A DNA stretch of 64,000 nt from an uncultured Pseudoruegeria sp. (GCA_947498155.1 CANMJD010000005.1:124001-188000); one strand, 5' to 3'. Shown: positions 52,457 to 62,062, counted from the stretch's first letter. Numbers and translations: made by a program. Notes: generated by a model from the sequence alone, not told the origin.

Positions 52457-52738
52457 ATGATCCGTTCGGAGCTAATTCAGAAAATCGCTGATGAGAACCC
52501 GCATCTTTATCAACGGGACGTTGAGCGAATCGTGAATACGATTTTCGAAGAAATCATCGACGCCATGTCCCGCGGGGACCGTGTTGAACTGCGCGGATTT
52601 GGCGCCTTTTCTGTCAAGCAGCGGGATGCTCGTATCGGACGTAACCCACGCACCGGTGAATCGGTTGAGGTCGAGGAAAAGCACGTGCCCTTCTTCAAAA
52701 CCGGAAAACTGCTGCGCGATCGTCTTAACGGAAAGTAA
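52457..52738 (+). CDS. ihfB: integration host factor subunit beta
   Basis: IHF beta pairs with IHF alpha (elsewhere) to bend DNA at promoters, recombination sites and origins. The 93-residue HU-fold protein starts [17 protein letters not shown] and has the beta-arm [15 protein letters not shown], where the tip Pro intercalates, and [12 protein letters not shown]. The ATG at 52457 gives the family start; a longer frame of 12 codons has no similarity. GGGAGGG precedes it. Order rpsA-ihfB is conserved across proteobacteria. Confidence 0.96.
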   Translation: MIRSELIQKIADENPHLYQRDVERIVNTIFEEIIDAMSRGDRVELRGFGAFSVKQRDARIGRNPRTGESVEVEEKHVPFFKTGKLLRDRLNGK

Positions 52739-52747
52739 TCCCGGCCC

Positions 52748-53107
52748 ATGCGCTATATCAAATATGCCTTTTACGCGATTGTTGCGATCTGTCTGATCTC
52801 GATTTCAGTCGCCAATCGTGATGTCGTCACCCTTCACCTGTTGACCGATAATTTTGCCGGTTTGCTGGGCATTCAGGCGACGATTGACCTGCCTCTGTTC
52901 CTAATCGTTTTTGGGGGTATTGCCGCTGGCTTGCTGATCGGATTTGTCTGGGAATGGTTCCGCGAGCACAAGCATCGCGCCGAAGCGGTCCGCCACAAGC
53001 GCGACAAAGCCGTGTTGGAGCGTGAAGTGACCAAGCTACGCACCAGCAAAGCGACCCCAGAGGACGAAGTGCTGGCCCTGCTTGAGGATGGCGGCGCGGC
53101 GCGCTAA
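52748..53107 (+). CDS. LapA-domain (DUF1049) membrane protein
   Basis: A 119-residue inner-membrane protein with two helices (residues 5-22 and about 48-67) and a basic, coiled C-terminal tail ([21 protein letters not shown]). [13 protein letters not shown] and [18 protein letters not shown] are the LapA/YciS signature; in E. coli LapA works with LapB to tune lipopolysaccharide synthesis. It follows ihfB by 9 bases and precedes trpF by 7, so it belongs to the same transcript. LapB is not seen here. Confidence 0.85.
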   Translation: MRYIKYAFYAIVAICLISISVANRDVVTLHLLTDNFAGLLGIQATIDLPLFLIVFGGIAAGLLIGFVWEWFREHKHRAEAVRHKRDKAVLEREVTKLRTSKATPEDEVLALLEDGGAAR

Positions 53108-53114
53108 GGACCAC

Positions 53115-53753
53115 ATGTCTGTCAAAGTTAAAATCTGCGGGTTGAAAGACCCCGTCCACATTCAGGCTGCCTCTGACGCGGGGGCCGCCTATGTCGGATT
53201 CGTGTTTTTTCCGAAATCCCCGCGCAATGTGTCGTTTGAACAGGCAGCGCAATTGACGCAATCAGTCCCCGTCGGGCTGGCCAAAGTCGCTCTGACAGTC
53301 AATGCCGATGATGCATTTCTGGATCGACTGATCGAAGCCGTACCTTTGGATATGCTACAGCTTCATGGTTCTGAAAGCCCCGAGAGGGTCACCGAGGTGC
53401 GCGCACGCTATGGTCTGCCAGTGATGAAGGCTGTGGGCATTGCCTCAGAATCTGATCTGCCGCTGCTGGAGGCCTATGGGCAGGTGGCCGATCAGCTGCT
53501 GGTCGAGGCCAAACCGCCCAAAACCTCCGCACTACCGGGGGGCAATGGCGTGACTTTTGACTGGACTTTGATTGCCGGCCGGCGCTGGACTGTGCCTTGG
53601 ATGCTGGCGGGGGGCTTGACCATTGAAAATGTGGCCGAGGCGATCCGCATCTCGGGGGCCAATCAAGTGGACCTGTCTTCAGGTGTTGAAAGCGCGCCAG
53701 GGGTAAAGGATTCGGGCTTGATCCGGAAATTCATCGCAGCAGCGCAGGCCTAA
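53115..53753 (+). CDS. trpF: phosphoribosylanthranilate isomerase
   Basis: TrpF isomerises phosphoribosylanthranilate to the carboxyphenylamino-deoxyribulose form in tryptophan synthesis. The 212-residue TIM barrel has the catalytic Cys in [12 protein letters not shown], then [28 protein letters not shown] and the catalytic Asp region [17 protein letters not shown]. The ATG at 53115 is chosen (family start); 11 codons of open frame upstream lie within the end of lapA. It precedes trpB by 79 bases. Confidence 0.97.
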   Translation: MSVKVKICGLKDPVHIQAASDAGAAYVGFVFFPKSPRNVSFEQAAQLTQSVPVGLAKVALTVNADDAFLDRLIEAVPLDMLQLHGSESPERVTEVRARYGLPVMKAVGIASESDLPLLEAYGQVADQLLVEAKPPKTSALPGGNGVTFDWTLIAGRRWTVPWMLAGGLTIENVAEAIRISGANQVDLSSGVESAPGVKDSGLIRKFIAAAQA

Positions 53754-53832
53754 AGCGATTTCAGGCTGGCAGCGGCTTTACGGCGCGCCATATAGTCAGT
53801 AAACGCAGATCAGATCTGACAGGAGAACGGCA

Positions 53833-55071
53833 ATGGCGGACGATCTTTTCAACAGCTTCATGAATGGCCCCGATGAAAACGGGCGTTTTGGTGATTTCGG
53901 CGGACGGTTCGTATCCGAAACCCTGATGCCGCTGATCCTCGAGCTTGAGGCCGAATATGAAAAAGCCAAAACCGATGACAGTTTCTGGGCCGAGATGGAT
54001 GACCTTTGGACCCATTATGTGGGCCGCCCAAGTCCGCTCTATTATGCCGAGCGCATGACCGAAGCCCTTGGCGGGGCGAAAATCTACCTGAAGCGCGATG
54101 AGCTGAACCACACCGGTGCCCATAAGATCAACAACGTGCTTGGCCAGATCCTACTGGCCCGTCGCATGGGCAAAACCCGTATTATCGCCGAAACCGGCGC
54201 TGGCCAGCATGGGGTGGCAACGGCCACCGTCTGTGCGCGCTTCGGCTTGAAATGCGTGGTCTACATGGGTGCCCACGACGTTGAACGTCAGGCCCCCAAT
54301 GTGTTCCGCATGCGTCTGCTGGGCGCCGAAGTTGTGCCGGTGACCTCGGGTCGGGGCACACTGAAGGATGCGATGAACGACGCGCTGCGCGACTGGGTGA
54401 CCAACGTGCGCGACACCTTTTATTGCATTGGCACTGTCGCAGGGCCGCATCCCTATCCGGCCATGGTGCGCGATTTCCAGTCGATCATCGGTAAAGAAGT
54501 CCGTGAACAGCTGCAAGCCCACGAAGGCGAGGGCCGCTTGCCCGACACCATCATCGCAGCCATTGGCGGCGGCTCCAACGCGATGGGGCTGTTCTTTCCT
54601 TTCCTTGATGATCAATCCGTCAATATCATCGGCGTTGAGGCCGGTGGCAAAGGCGTTAACGAAAAGATGGAGCATTGCGCCTCGCTGACCGGCGGTCGCC
54701 CCGGCGTGCTGCATGGCAACCGCACTTATCTCTTGCAGGATGACGACGGCCAGATCCTCGAAGGCTTCTCGATCTCGGCAGGGCTCGATTATCCGGGCAT
54801 CGGCCCCGAACACAGCTGGCTGCACGACATTGGCCGTGCGCAATATGTCTCCATCACCGATGTCGAAGCCCTGGAAGCTTTCCAGTTCTCTTGCACCTCC
54901 GAAGGCATCATTCCGGCGCTGGAACCTAGCCACGCACTGGCCCATGTGATGAAGATTGCCCCAACTCTGCCCAAAGACCATATCATCGTGATGAATATGT
55001 GTGGCCGTGGGGACAAGGACATCTTCACCGTTGCCAAAGCGCTTGGCTTTGGCATGGAAGAAAAAGACTGA
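53833..55071 (+). CDS. trpB: tryptophan synthase beta chain
   Basis: TrpB condenses indole with serine. The 412-residue PLP enzyme has the PLP lysine in [14 protein letters not shown], the [10 protein letters not shown] loop, [11 protein letters not shown] for the phosphate, and [13 protein letters not shown]. The protein begins with [21 protein letters not shown], as the family does. AGGAG precedes the ATG at 53833. The alpha-subunit gene trpA is about 5 kb away on the other strand. A dispersed repeat and a perfect 12-base inverted repeat follow the stop. Confidence 0.98.
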   Translation: MADDLFNSFMNGPDENGRFGDFGGRFVSETLMPLILELEAEYEKAKTDDSFWAEMDDLWTHYVGRPSPLYYAERMTEALGGAKIYLKRDELNHTGAHKINNVLGQILLARRMGKTRIIAETGAGQHGVATATVCARFGLKCVVYMGAHDVERQAPNVFRMRLLGAEVVPVTSGRGTLKDAMNDALRDWVTNVRDTFYCIGTVAGPHPYPAMVRDFQSIIGKEVREQLQAHEGEGRLPDTIIAAIGGGSNAMGLFFPFLDDQSVNIIGVEAGGKGVNEKMEHCASLTGGRPGVLHGNRTYLLQDDDGQILEGFSISAGLDYPGIGPEHSWLHDIGRAQYVSITDVEALEAFQFSCTSEGIIPALEPSHALAHVMKIAPTLPKDHIIVMNMCGRGDKDIFTVAKALGFGMEEKD

Positions 55072-55089
55072 TCCCTACTTTGTTCGTCT

Positions 55090-55108
55090 AAATATCCCCG
55101 CCGGAGGC
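55090..55108 (-). repeat. dispersed repeat copy after trpB
   Basis: Core AAATATCCCCGCCGGAGGC, 18 bases after the trpB stop. Read on the minus strand it continues AGACGAACAAAGTAGGG, the subtype closest to the copy inside cobN. Confidence 0.7.
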
Positions 55109-55109
55109 C

Positions 55110-55138
55110 TTCCCTCTCTTTGATAAAAAGAGAGGGAA
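55110..55138. terminator. perfect 12-bp inverted repeat after trpB
   Basis: TTCCCTCTCTTT-gataa-AAAGAGAGGGAA forms a perfect 12-base-pair hairpin immediately after the repeat copy. There is no T run after it on the plus strand, so it may stop transcription weakly or protect the 3 prime end. Confidence 0.6.
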
Positions 55139-55168
55139 CATCGCTTTCACAAGGCGGGGCTACATTGA

Positions 55169-55537
55169 TCAGATCGCGTGATCCTGCAACACAGAGAGCG
55201 GCACGATCTCAAGCGCTTTCTGATGGGTCGCAGCCAGATTGACCTTGGGGCCGCATCCCTCTTCGGCGGCTTGCAGGAAGCGCTGGGCACAGAGGCACCA
55301 TTGATCCCCCGCTTTTAACCCGTCAAAACCAAAGGCCGGGCGCGGGGTTGAAAGATCATTGCCGACATATTTTGAAAACGCCAGAAACTCGTCGGTCATC
55401 ACCGCACAAACCGTATGAGACCCTGAATCCTGCGCGCAGGTATTGCAATGCCCATCGCGAAAATATCCGGTAACGGGATCGGTCGAGCAAAGGCTCAGCG
55501 GATTTCCGAAAACGTTGGTTGATGCATCTTTGTCCAT
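55169..55537 (-). CDS. DUF2237 family protein
   Basis: A 122-residue cytosolic protein with NVFGNPLSLCS, the Cys-rich GHCNTCAQDSGSHTVCAVM, and GDQWCLCAQRFLQAAEEG, the last being the DUF2237 hallmark. Several cysteines could bind a metal or form disulphides. Function unknown; no clear metabolic context. The start at 55537 has AGAGGG upstream, preferred to an in-frame ATG 19 codons earlier. It lies downstream of a serine-hydrolase gene on the same strand, 60 bases away. Confidence 0.85.
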   Translation of the reverse strand: MDKDASTNVFGNPLSLCSTDPVTGYFRDGHCNTCAQDSGSHTVCAVMTDEFLAFSKYVGNDLSTPRPAFGFDGLKAGDQWCLCAQRFLQAAEEGCGPKVNLAATHQKALEIVPLSVLQDHAI

Positions 55538-55597
55538 TTCGGCCCTCTTTCCGGTTAGCCCCTGAAAGGCTAAGTTAAAGGGGCCGAAAGGCAAGCG

Positions 55598-56761
55598 CTA
55601 AAGCCCTTCGGCGATTTGGCGGAACATGGCAATATTCTGATCGCTTACCCCGTCGTCGCGAAACTGGCGGTCTGCGGCATTGCTGGCGATCACCACGTTC
55701 AGACGTTTGTTGAAATAGATATACTGCCCATATACCCCCTGCGCCAGAAATTCGCCTTCTTCGGCTCCTTTGGGCAGCCACCACTGAAATCCGTACCCCA
55801 TGCCACCGGCCTCTTTGGGGGCGGACGGCACGGTAGAGGCCGCCAGCCAGTTGGCGGGAACGATTTGCTGGCCGTTATACAGCCCGTCTTGCAAAATCAT
55901 CTGGCCAAAACGGGCATAGTCCCGCGTCCGCATGTTCAAACCACCCAATACAAAGGCCACGGCATCGCCATCGGTGACGTAATAACCATCATCCTCTTGC
56001 CCCAGCGGCGCGATGATTTTCTCGCTCAACAGATCGGCAATACTGCGTCCGGTTGCGCCGCGGATCACCATGCTCAGCACATGGGTATCAATTGAAACAT
56101 ATTGCCAAGTTTCACCGGGGGCGGCGAAGCTATCGCTCAATCCGGCAGCAAAATCATCCAAAGAACCACCAAGCGCAATGGTGCGGCCCATGCGGTTGAT
56201 GTCAGAGTCAGGGTTAAAATAATCCTCGTCAAACACCACGCCGCTGGCCATGTTTAACACATTGCGAATGCTGGCTCCGTCATAGGCGCTGCCGTTTAAT
56301 GCGGGGGCGTATTGGGTGACCGGATCATCAATCGAGCCAATTGCACCTTCGTCCAGCAATACCCCAAAAAGTGCAGACAGATAGCTTTTGGCCACAGACC
56401 ATGAAATTCGGCGATCCTCGGGGGCGGTGCCGTGGAAGTAATCTTCATGAACCAGTTCACCGTCCTTTAGCACCACAATACCCGTCACATGGCGGGCGGT
56501 GATCCAATCGTCAAACCCGTCCGGCAGGCGTGCGGCCTCTCCGGCGGGCAGGGGGCTGACCGGCCCTGCGCCTCGCGCAAGCGGGGTGGCCAGAAAAGCG
56601 CGATCCATATGAGAGAAATTATCGACGATTTTATCTTCGTGGAACAGGCTGTTGACCGCCAGCAGGCGGGTAATCTCTTCGCGCTTCCAGAGGCCGATGC
56701 CCGCCCCAAGAACCAGAAGTGCCAGAATCAGATAAAGGCCGGTTTTCAACAAACGTTTCAT
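55598..56761 (-). CDS. serine hydrolase, beta-lactamase/NylB-like
   Basis: A 387-residue protein with one N-terminal membrane helix (GLYLILALLVLGAGIGLW) anchoring a periplasmic domain. The SxxK nucleophile motif is WSVAKSYLSALFG; QYVSIDTHVL supplies the YxS equivalent and a GGLNMRTRDYARFG segment follows. The fold is that of class C beta-lactamases and 6-aminohexanoate-dimer hydrolases; it more likely cleaves an ester or peptide than a beta-lactam. The ATG at 56761 has GGGAGAA upstream. No resistance inference is possible. Confidence 0.88.
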   Translation of the reverse strand: MKRLLKTGLYLILALLVLGAGIGLWKREEITRLLAVNSLFHEDKIVDNFSHMDRAFLATPLARGAGPVSPLPAGEAARLPDGFDDWITARHVTGIVVLKDGELVHEDYFHGTAPEDRRISWSVAKSYLSALFGVLLDEGAIGSIDDPVTQYAPALNGSAYDGASIRNVLNMASGVVFDEDYFNPDSDINRMGRTIALGGSLDDFAAGLSDSFAAPGETWQYVSIDTHVLSMVIRGATGRSIADLLSEKIIAPLGQEDDGYYVTDGDAVAFVLGGLNMRTRDYARFGQMILQDGLYNGQQIVPANWLAASTVPSAPKEAGGMGYGFQWWLPKGAEEGEFLAQGVYGQYIYFNKRLNVVIASNAADRQFRDDGVSDQNIAMFRQIAEGL

Positions 56762-56823
56762 ATGGTTCTCCCTTGGGTGGACGAAACCATGCAGACCAGC
56801 CAAGCGCAAATGTGACGTGGCGG

Positions 56824-57501
56824 CTAGCGGAATTTATCGGCAAGTTTCTGCAGCGGCGTGCGGGTATCTTCGGTAGGTGCTGCGATTTTGCCCTTGGGGG
56901 CATCGCTTTGTGCAGGGGCCGTCTTTTTGCGCGGTGGATTGACCCGCAGCGCCACCGCATTCATGAATTTACCCGCTTCGCCATCGGCCAGATCGGCGGC
57001 ACCATCGCTGACCCCGCGCAATACGTCATCCAGCCAGTCCTGATCGGCTTTGGCAAAGTCGCGCAACACATAGCCCGACACGAGTTTCTTATCCCCCGGA
57101 TGACCGATTCCCATCCGCACACGCTGGTAATTTTCGCCGATATGCTGGTGGATAGAGCGCAGCCCGTTATGTCCGGCATGGCCGCCCCCCTGTTTGACCC
57201 GCAGTTTGCCGGGGGCAAGGTCCAGTTCGTCGTGAAAGACGGTGATATCTTGCGGCGTCAGTTTGAAGAACCGCATGGCCTCTCCCACCGATTGCCCCGA
57301 AAGATTCATAAAGGTCTCGGGTTTGAGCAAGATGATTTTTTCGCGGCCCAAACGCCCTTCGCTGACTGATGCCTGAAACTTGCCCCGCCATGGGGCAAAG
57401 CCGTGATCCTCGGCAATGCGGTCCAGAGCCATGAATCCGATGTTATGGCGATTGGCGGCGTATTTCGTACCAGGATTTCCAAGACCAACAAAAAGCTGCA
57501 T
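56824..57501 (-). CDS. pth: peptidyl-tRNA hydrolase
   Basis: Pth recycles peptidyl-tRNA dropped from the ribosome. The 225-residue protein has [20 protein letters not shown] (Asn and the catalytic His), [25 protein letters not shown] with the catalytic Asp, and [14 protein letters not shown] basic, proline-rich tail of about 35 residues beyond the usual end ([16 protein letters not shown]) is an extension seen in alphaproteobacteria. The gene follows rplY, an order common in the group, after a strong terminator. Confidence 0.97.
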   Translation of the reverse strand: MQLFVGLGNPGTKYAANRHNIGFMALDRIAEDHGFAPWRGKFQASVSEGRLGREKIILLKPETFMNLSGQSVGEAMRFFKLTPQDITVFHDELDLAPGKLRVKQGGGHAGHNGLRSIHQHIGENYQRVRMGIGHPGDKKLVSGYVLRDFAKADQDWLDDVLRGVSDGAADLADGEAGKFMNAVALRVNPPRKKTAPAQSDAPKGKIAAPTEDTRTPLQKLADKFR

Positions 57502-57607
57502 TGCGAAGGTTCCATCAGGTTGATTACTGGCCTGCTCTTACCGCGCCGGAGACGGAATGCAAAGCCGGCGGTGCAATCGAGCCGACCACCCCCCGCGCTG
57601 GGCCCAT

Positions 57608-57640
57608 AAAAAAAACGCGCAGCTGAAGCCAGCTACGCGT
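57608..57640 (-). terminator. Rho-independent terminator of rplY
   Basis: On the minus strand ACGCGTAGCTG-gctt-CAGCTGCGCGT, an 11-base-pair stem with one G-T pair, is followed by eight Ts, 32 bases after the rplY stop. Pth is therefore expressed separately from rplY, or by read-through. Confidence 0.92.
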
Positions 57641-57671
57641 TTCTTTGTTCTGCACCGACAGAGGCGGAAGA

Positions 57672-58307
57672 TTACTCTTCTGCTGCCTCTTCGGAAGCTT
57701 CTGCTTCGCCCTCGTCTTCGTCGTCAGCCGAACGCAAGCTGGATGGCGCTTGCAGGTTGGCGATCACAAAGTCGCGGTCGATTGTTGGCTTGGCACCTGC
57801 AGGCAGGTTGATGCTGGAAATGGTGATGGTGTCACCAATGTCCAGACCGGTCAAATCAGCTGTCAGCGTTTCTGGAATGTCACCAGCGGTCACTTCCAGC
57901 TCAACTTCGGGACGCACAACAGTCAATGTGCCGCCGCGCTTGATGCCGGGGGCTTCTTCTTCGTTGATGAATTCAACGTGGATGAAGAGTTTGACTTTGC
58001 TTGTGCGACGCAGACGCATCAGGTCAAGGTGTGTCGGAAGGTCTTTAACAACGTCGCGCTGTACGTTGCGGCAGATAACGCGCACGTCGTCCTGGCCTTC
58101 AACTTTCAGGTTGAACAAAGTGGACAGAAAACGGCCCGCTTTCAGTTTTTTCAGCAAAACGTTGAAAGGGATGTTAATCGCGATGGGCTCTTCGCCACCA
58201 CCATAAACGACACCAGGCACAAGGCCCTCACGGCGTGCTTGACGAGCGGCCCCCTTGCCTGTCCCCGAGCGTACCGTAACTTCTAGATCAGGAATCTGAC
58301 CAGCCAT
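57672..58307 (-). CDS. rplY: 50S ribosomal protein L25/general stress protein Ctc
   Basis: L25 binds 5S rRNA. The 211-residue long form (Ctc/TL5) has the N-terminal L25 domain ([29 protein letters not shown], quoted here in part) and a C-terminal TL5 domain with [17 protein letters not shown]. It ends with a strongly acidic tail rich in Glu/Ala ([17 protein letters not shown]). The ATG at 58307 has GGAG 8 bases upstream. A longer frame upstream is not coding. It is followed by a strong terminator and then pth. Confidence 0.95.
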   Translation of the reverse strand: MAGQIPDLEVTVRSGTGKGAARQARREGLVPGVVYGGGEEPIAINIPFNVLLKKLKAGRFLSTLFNLKVEGQDDVRVICRNVQRDVVKDLPTHLDLMRLRRTSKVKLFIHVEFINEEEAPGIKRGGTLTVVRPEVELEVTAGDIPETLTADLTGLDIGDTITISSINLPAGAKPTIDRDFVIANLQAPSSLRSADDEDEGEAEASEEAAEE

Positions 58308-58673
58308 AGGAATTCTCCAATATTGAAATGGGGCCATCCTCCAAGGGTGTATGGCCCAGTGAAGTCGCGCGTATAGACAGAAAAGGGCAAAAAGAAAAGC
58401 CGATTCTTTCATCGCGGTGTGGCGAAGAAATCCGCCCTCTGGGCAGGCCCCCTGTGGGGCCTAACGGGTTAAGGGTTTGCCACACGGTGCCGACGCCGAT
58501 TTTTAGGCAGCCGGGTCCTTTATGTCTATGCGCCGATGGCGGCCCTTGCCACCGGACTGACCCGTCAGACCGCATATGGACCCGCGCACATCCTGCCGAT
58601 CCTATCGGTGCTTTACCTTTTGTTAACCGGCATTATCTGGCGGCTCGGATGGATGCCGGGCCGCCAGTACATC
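58308..58673. other. 366-base intergenic region upstream of rplY
   Basis: It separates rplY from the 3 prime end of lldD (both minus strand) and should contain the rplY promoter. A weak minus-strand pair (TTTTCT, 17 bases, TATACG near 58370) is the best promoter I see. On the plus strand a frame from 58506 to 58772 could encode a hydrophobic helix but lacks a ribosome-binding site and runs into lldD; I did not call it a gene. No riboswitch or tRNA is visible. Confidence 0.5.
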
Positions 58674-59837
58674 TTAAGCCCAGCGGCCTTCGAAATCTTC
58701 GGGAACCATCAGGATGTCCCGCGTGACATTCTTGATGTCGCGTTCTCCGCAGAGCCCCATAGAGGTGCTTAGTTCTTTCTGGATCACGTCCAAGGCAGAG
58801 TGCACCCCTGCTTCGCCATTGGCGCCAAGCCCATAGACAAAGGCGCGGCCGATCATGGTGCCTTGGGCGCCGAGCGCCACCGCCTTGAGCACGTCCTGAC
58901 CAGAACGGATTCCGCTGTCCATATGGACTTCGATCTTATCGCCTACCGCATCCATGATCGACGGCAGCATCCGGATCGAGGACAATGCCCCGTCCAGTTG
59001 CCGTCCGCCGTGGTTCGAAACAACAATGGCATCGGCCCCGACGTTCAGCGCCATTTTGGCATCCTCGGCATCCAGAATACCTTTCAGGATCACCGGCCCG
59101 TCCCACATGTCACGCAATTGTTTGATGCGATCCCAATCCAGCGATTGATCAAAAGCTTCGGCGATCCAGGTCGACAGCGACGAGCCATCAGAAACACCTT
59201 TGGCATGGCCAATGATATTGCCGAAGAACCGGCGTTTGGTTTGCAACATGCCAATACCCCATTGGGCTTTGGTCATCATATTGGCTACCGAGGCAGGGGT
59301 TAGTTTGGGCGGGGCGGAAAGACCGTTTTTTATATCCTTGTGGCGTTGGCCCATCAGTTGCAGATCGACGGTAATGACAATGGCCGAGCAGTTGGCGGCC
59401 TTGGCGCGGTCAACCAGACGGCGCATGAAATCGTCATCTTTCAGGGTGTAGACCTGAAACCAGAAGGGTTTACTGGTGTTTTCGGCCACATCCTCGATCG
59501 AGCAGATCGACATGGTCGAGAGCGTGAAGGGCACGCCGAATTTCTCAGCAGCGCGGGCGGCTTTGATTTCACCATCCGCATGTTGCATTCCGCACAGGCC
59601 CACCGGCGCAAGGGCGACGGGCATGGCAACCTCTTGCCCCAGAAGAGTGGTTTTGGTGGAACGGTCCGCCATATCGCGGGCGATGCGTTGACGCAGGCGG
59701 ATTTTCTCAAAATCGGTGGTGTTCTCGCGAAAGGTCTGCTCTGTCCAGCTGCCGGTTTCCGCGTAGTCATAAAACATTTTCGGGACACGGCGTTTGTAAA
59801 TCCGGCGCAAATCTTCGATTTCAGTAATGGCGGCCAT
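58674..59837 (-). CDS. lldD: FMN-dependent alpha-hydroxy-acid dehydrogenase (L-lactate dehydrogenase)
   Basis: A 387-residue TIM-barrel flavoenzyme oxidising L-lactate or another L-2-hydroxy acid, with electrons passing to the respiratory chain. FMN and active-site motifs are visible: ALAPVGLCGMQHADGE, FWFQVYTLKD, VITVDLQLMGQRHKD, VVSNHGGRQLDGA with the catalytic His and Arg, and VHMDSGIRSGQDVLKA. The length matches LldD. It starts MAAITEIEDLRRIYKRR. A terminator at 59914-59947 separates it from trpA upstream. Substrate preference (lactate, glycolate or mandelate) cannot be fixed by eye. Confidence 0.9.
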   Translation of the reverse strand: MAAITEIEDLRRIYKRRVPKMFYDYAETGSWTEQTFRENTTDFEKIRLRQRIARDMADRSTKTTLLGQEVAMPVALAPVGLCGMQHADGEIKAARAAEKFGVPFTLSTMSICSIEDVAENTSKPFWFQVYTLKDDDFMRRLVDRAKAANCSAIVITVDLQLMGQRHKDIKNGLSAPPKLTPASVANMMTKAQWGIGMLQTKRRFFGNIIGHAKGVSDGSSLSTWIAEAFDQSLDWDRIKQLRDMWDGPVILKGILDAEDAKMALNVGADAIVVSNHGGRQLDGALSSIRMLPSIMDAVGDKIEVHMDSGIRSGQDVLKAVALGAQGTMIGRAFVYGLGANGEAGVHSALDVIQKELSTSMGLCGERDIKNVTRDILMVPEDFEGRWA

Positions 59838-59913
59838 TGGCTTGTTCCTGCTAAATTCGGTAAGAAGTTTTTACCAATTTGGGCAGTTATTGCAAGATGG
59901 AATCGTCGAATCC

Positions 59914-59947
59914 AAAAAAACGGCCACGCCCGGAGGGGCGCAGCCGT
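59914..59947 (-). terminator. Rho-independent terminator of trpA
   Basis: On the minus strand ACGGCTGCGCCC-ctcc-GGGCGTGGCCGT forms a stem of about 12 base pairs (one internal mismatch region) followed by seven Ts, about 27 bases after the trpA stop. Confidence 0.9.
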
Positions 59948-59973
59948 CAATTTTGCAGGGTAAAGCCGGTTTT

Positions 59974-60765
59974 TTAGGCGCGATGCGCCCCGTCCGCCAG
60001 CGATTTCACAAAGCTCAGAACCTCGGCGACGGGTTTGCCTTCGGCGATCTGGGACACAATGGCAGAACCAACAACGGTACCATCGGCCACTTTTGCGATG
60101 GATTCGGCCTTTTCGGGGGTGTTTACCCCGAAACCCACAATCACCGGCAGACCACCTGCCTCCTGAATACGGGCGACTTCGGGGCCAACGTCACCGGCTT
60201 GGGCTTCGGCGGCACCGGTGATTCCGGTGATCGAAACGTAGTAGACAAAGCCCGATGTGTTCTGCAGCACTTTGGGCAAGCGTTTGGCATCGGTGGTCGG
60301 GGTCGCAAGGCGGATGAAATTCAGGCCAGCGGCTTGGGCAGGGATGCACAGCTCGCTGTCTTCTTCGGGCGGCAGATCCACCACGATCAGCCCGTCAATG
60401 CCAGCGGCCTTGGCATCCACAAGAAACTGATCGACGCCACGCGAATAGATCGGGTTATAATAGCCCATCAGCACAATCGGCGTGCTGTCATCGGTTTTGC
60501 GGAATTCAGTGGCCAGATCCAGCGTCTTTTGCAGGGTCATGCCCCCATCAAGTGCGCGTTGACCAGCTAGCTGGATCGTTGGGCCATCGGCCATTGGATC
60601 GGTAAAGGGCAGACCCAGCTCGATGATGTCGACACCGGCGGCTGGCAGACCTTTGACGATCTCAAGCGATGTGTCGTAATCCGGATCACCGGCCATGACA
60701 TACGAGACAAATGCCTTTTTACCGGCGGCTTTAAGCTCTGCGAATTTGGCGTCGATACGAGTCAT
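59974..60765 (-). CDS. trpA: tryptophan synthase alpha chain
   Basis: TrpA cleaves indole-glycerol phosphate to indole and glyceraldehyde 3-phosphate. The 263-residue TIM barrel has [21 protein letters not shown]-type sequence (catalytic Glu and Asp), the [12 protein letters not shown] loop, [12 protein letters not shown], and [16 protein letters not shown] for the phosphate. The ATG at 60765 follows AAGGA. It is unlinked from trpFB by 5 kb and lies on the opposite strand. The 158-base divergent gap to ychF holds a CTTATGC/GCATAAG inverted repeat. Confidence 0.97.
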   Translation of the reverse strand: MTRIDAKFAELKAAGKKAFVSYVMAGDPDYDTSLEIVKGLPAAGVDIIELGLPFTDPMADGPTIQLAGQRALDGGMTLQKTLDLATEFRKTDDSTPIVLMGYYNPIYSRGVDQFLVDAKAAGIDGLIVVDLPPEEDSELCIPAQAAGLNFIRLATPTTDAKRLPKVLQNTSGFVYYVSITGITGAAEAQAGDVGPEVARIQEAGGLPVIVGFGVNTPEKAESIAKVADGTVVGSAIVSQIAEGKPVAEVLSFVKSLADGAHRA

Positions 60766-60778
60766 GGGGCGTCCTTAT

Positions 60779-60805
60779 CTTATGCGTCACGTTGATGTGC
60801 ATAAG
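60779..60805. promoter_or_regulatory. inverted repeat between trpA and ychF
   Basis: CTTATGC and GCATAAG arms with 13 bases between them lie 14 bases upstream of trpA. It may be an operator or a small leader hairpin; nothing else supports a role. Confidence 0.35.
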
Positions 60806-60923
60806 TTTTGAGGGAAAAGCAATGGGGTCTGAACCTGTAACAAAGGACACAAACCCTTGCAGCGCAGGGCGCAACGGCATATGAGGCGGCGAGTTTTTCA
60901 TCGGCAATGCAAGGAGCAATGCA

Positions 60924-62021
60924 ATGGGTTTCAAAATGGGCATCGTCGGGCTTCCGAATGTTGGCAAGTCCACTCTGTTTAATGCGTTGACCAAAACGGC
61001 CGCTGCGCAGGCTGCGAATTTCCCGTTTTGTACGATTGAACCCAATGTCGGTGAGGTCGCCGTGCCCGATGCACGGCTCGATAAACTGGCCGCGATTGCT
61101 GGTTCGAAACAGATCATCCCAACGCGCATGACCTTTGTGGATATCGCCGGTCTGGTCAAAGGTGCGTCCAAAGGTGAAGGGCTGGGCAACCAGTTTCTAG
61201 CCAATATCCGCGAAGTCGACGCGATTGCCCATGTGCTGCGCTGCTTTGAAGATGGCGACGTAACCCATGTTGATGGTCGTGTGAATCCGGTAGAGGATGC
61301 GGAAACCATCGAAACCGAATTGATGCTGGCCGATATGGAAAGCATCGAAAAGCGTCTGCAAAACATCACCCGCAAAGTGCGCGGTGGTGATAAAGAGGCC
61401 GTGTTGCAGGAAAAACTGCTCAAGGCGGCGATGGCGGCCTTGGAAGACGGCAAACCGGCCCGCACGGTCGAGGTGGACGAGGAGGACCTGAAGGTCTGGA
61501 AAAACCTGCAACTCTTGACCACCAAGCCGATCCTGTTTGTGTGCAACGTCGATGAAGGTTCAGCCTCTGAAGGCAACGAACATTCTGCTGCCGTGGCCAA
61601 AATGGCCGAAGCGCAGGGCGCGGCCCATGTGATTATTTCGGCGCAGATCGAAGAAGAGATCAGCCAGCTTGAAGCCGATGAAGCCGAGATGTTCCTTGGC
61701 GAAATGGGCTTGGATGAGGCCGGATTGGACCGCTTGATCCGCGCTGGTTACGAATTGCTGAAACTGCAGACCTATTTCACCGTTGGCCCCAAAGAAGCCC
61801 GCGCCTGGACCATCAAAGAAGGCTATCTGGCCCCACAAGCGGCGGGTGTGATCCATGGCGATTTTGAGCGGGGCTTTATCCGCGCTGAAACCGTTGCCTA
61901 TGATGACTATGTCACATTGGGTGGCGAGCAGCCTGCGCGCGATGCAGGCAAACTGCGCGCGGAAGGAAAGTCCTACAAAGTGGTCGACGGGGACGTCATC
62001 CACTTTTTGTTCAACGCCTAA
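60924..62021 (+). CDS. ychF: redox-regulated ribosome-binding ATPase YchF
   Basis: YchF is an Obg-family P-loop protein that prefers ATP and binds ribosomes. The 365-residue protein has GLPNVGKSTLFNALTK (G1), the switch region GEVAVPDARLDKLAA, DIAGLVKGASKGEGLGNQFL (G3) and the nucleotide-specificity segment FVCNVDEG, NxxE-like as in YchF. A coiled coil and a TGS domain (YFTVGPKEARAWTIKEG) follow. The ATG at 60924 follows an AAGGAG site. Divergent from trpA and convergent with dadA. Confidence 0.97.
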   Translation: MGFKMGIVGLPNVGKSTLFNALTKTAAAQAANFPFCTIEPNVGEVAVPDARLDKLAAIAGSKQIIPTRMTFVDIAGLVKGASKGEGLGNQFLANIREVDAIAHVLRCFEDGDVTHVDGRVNPVEDAETIETELMLADMESIEKRLQNITRKVRGGDKEAVLQEKLLKAAMAALEDGKPARTVEVDEEDLKVWKNLQLLTTKPILFVCNVDEGSASEGNEHSAAVAKMAEAQGAAHVIISAQIEEEISQLEADEAEMFLGEMGLDEAGLDRLIRAGYELLKLQTYFTVGPKEARAWTIKEGYLAPQAAGVIHGDFERGFIRAETVAYDDYVTLGGEQPARDAGKLRAEGKSYKVVDGDVIHFLFNA

Positions 62022-62030
62022 TCCTTTGCC

Positions 62031-62062
62031 GCCGGATCATGCTGTGTTGCCTGTGATCCGGC
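62031..62062. terminator. perfect 9-bp inverted repeat after ychF
   Basis: GCCGGATCA and TGATCCGGC arms with a 14-base loop lie 10 bases after the ychF stop, between convergent ychF and dadA. No T run follows, so it is a candidate terminator or 3 prime stabiliser. A degenerate dispersed-repeat-like segment (TTTGACCCCAAATATC, 62120-62136) ends at the dadA stop. Confidence 0.5.

Noticed and set aside
58536-58772. A short hydrophobic plus-strand gene
   Set aside because: No ribosome-binding site, overlap with the end of lldD, and no recognisable family; reported only as a low-interest finding.
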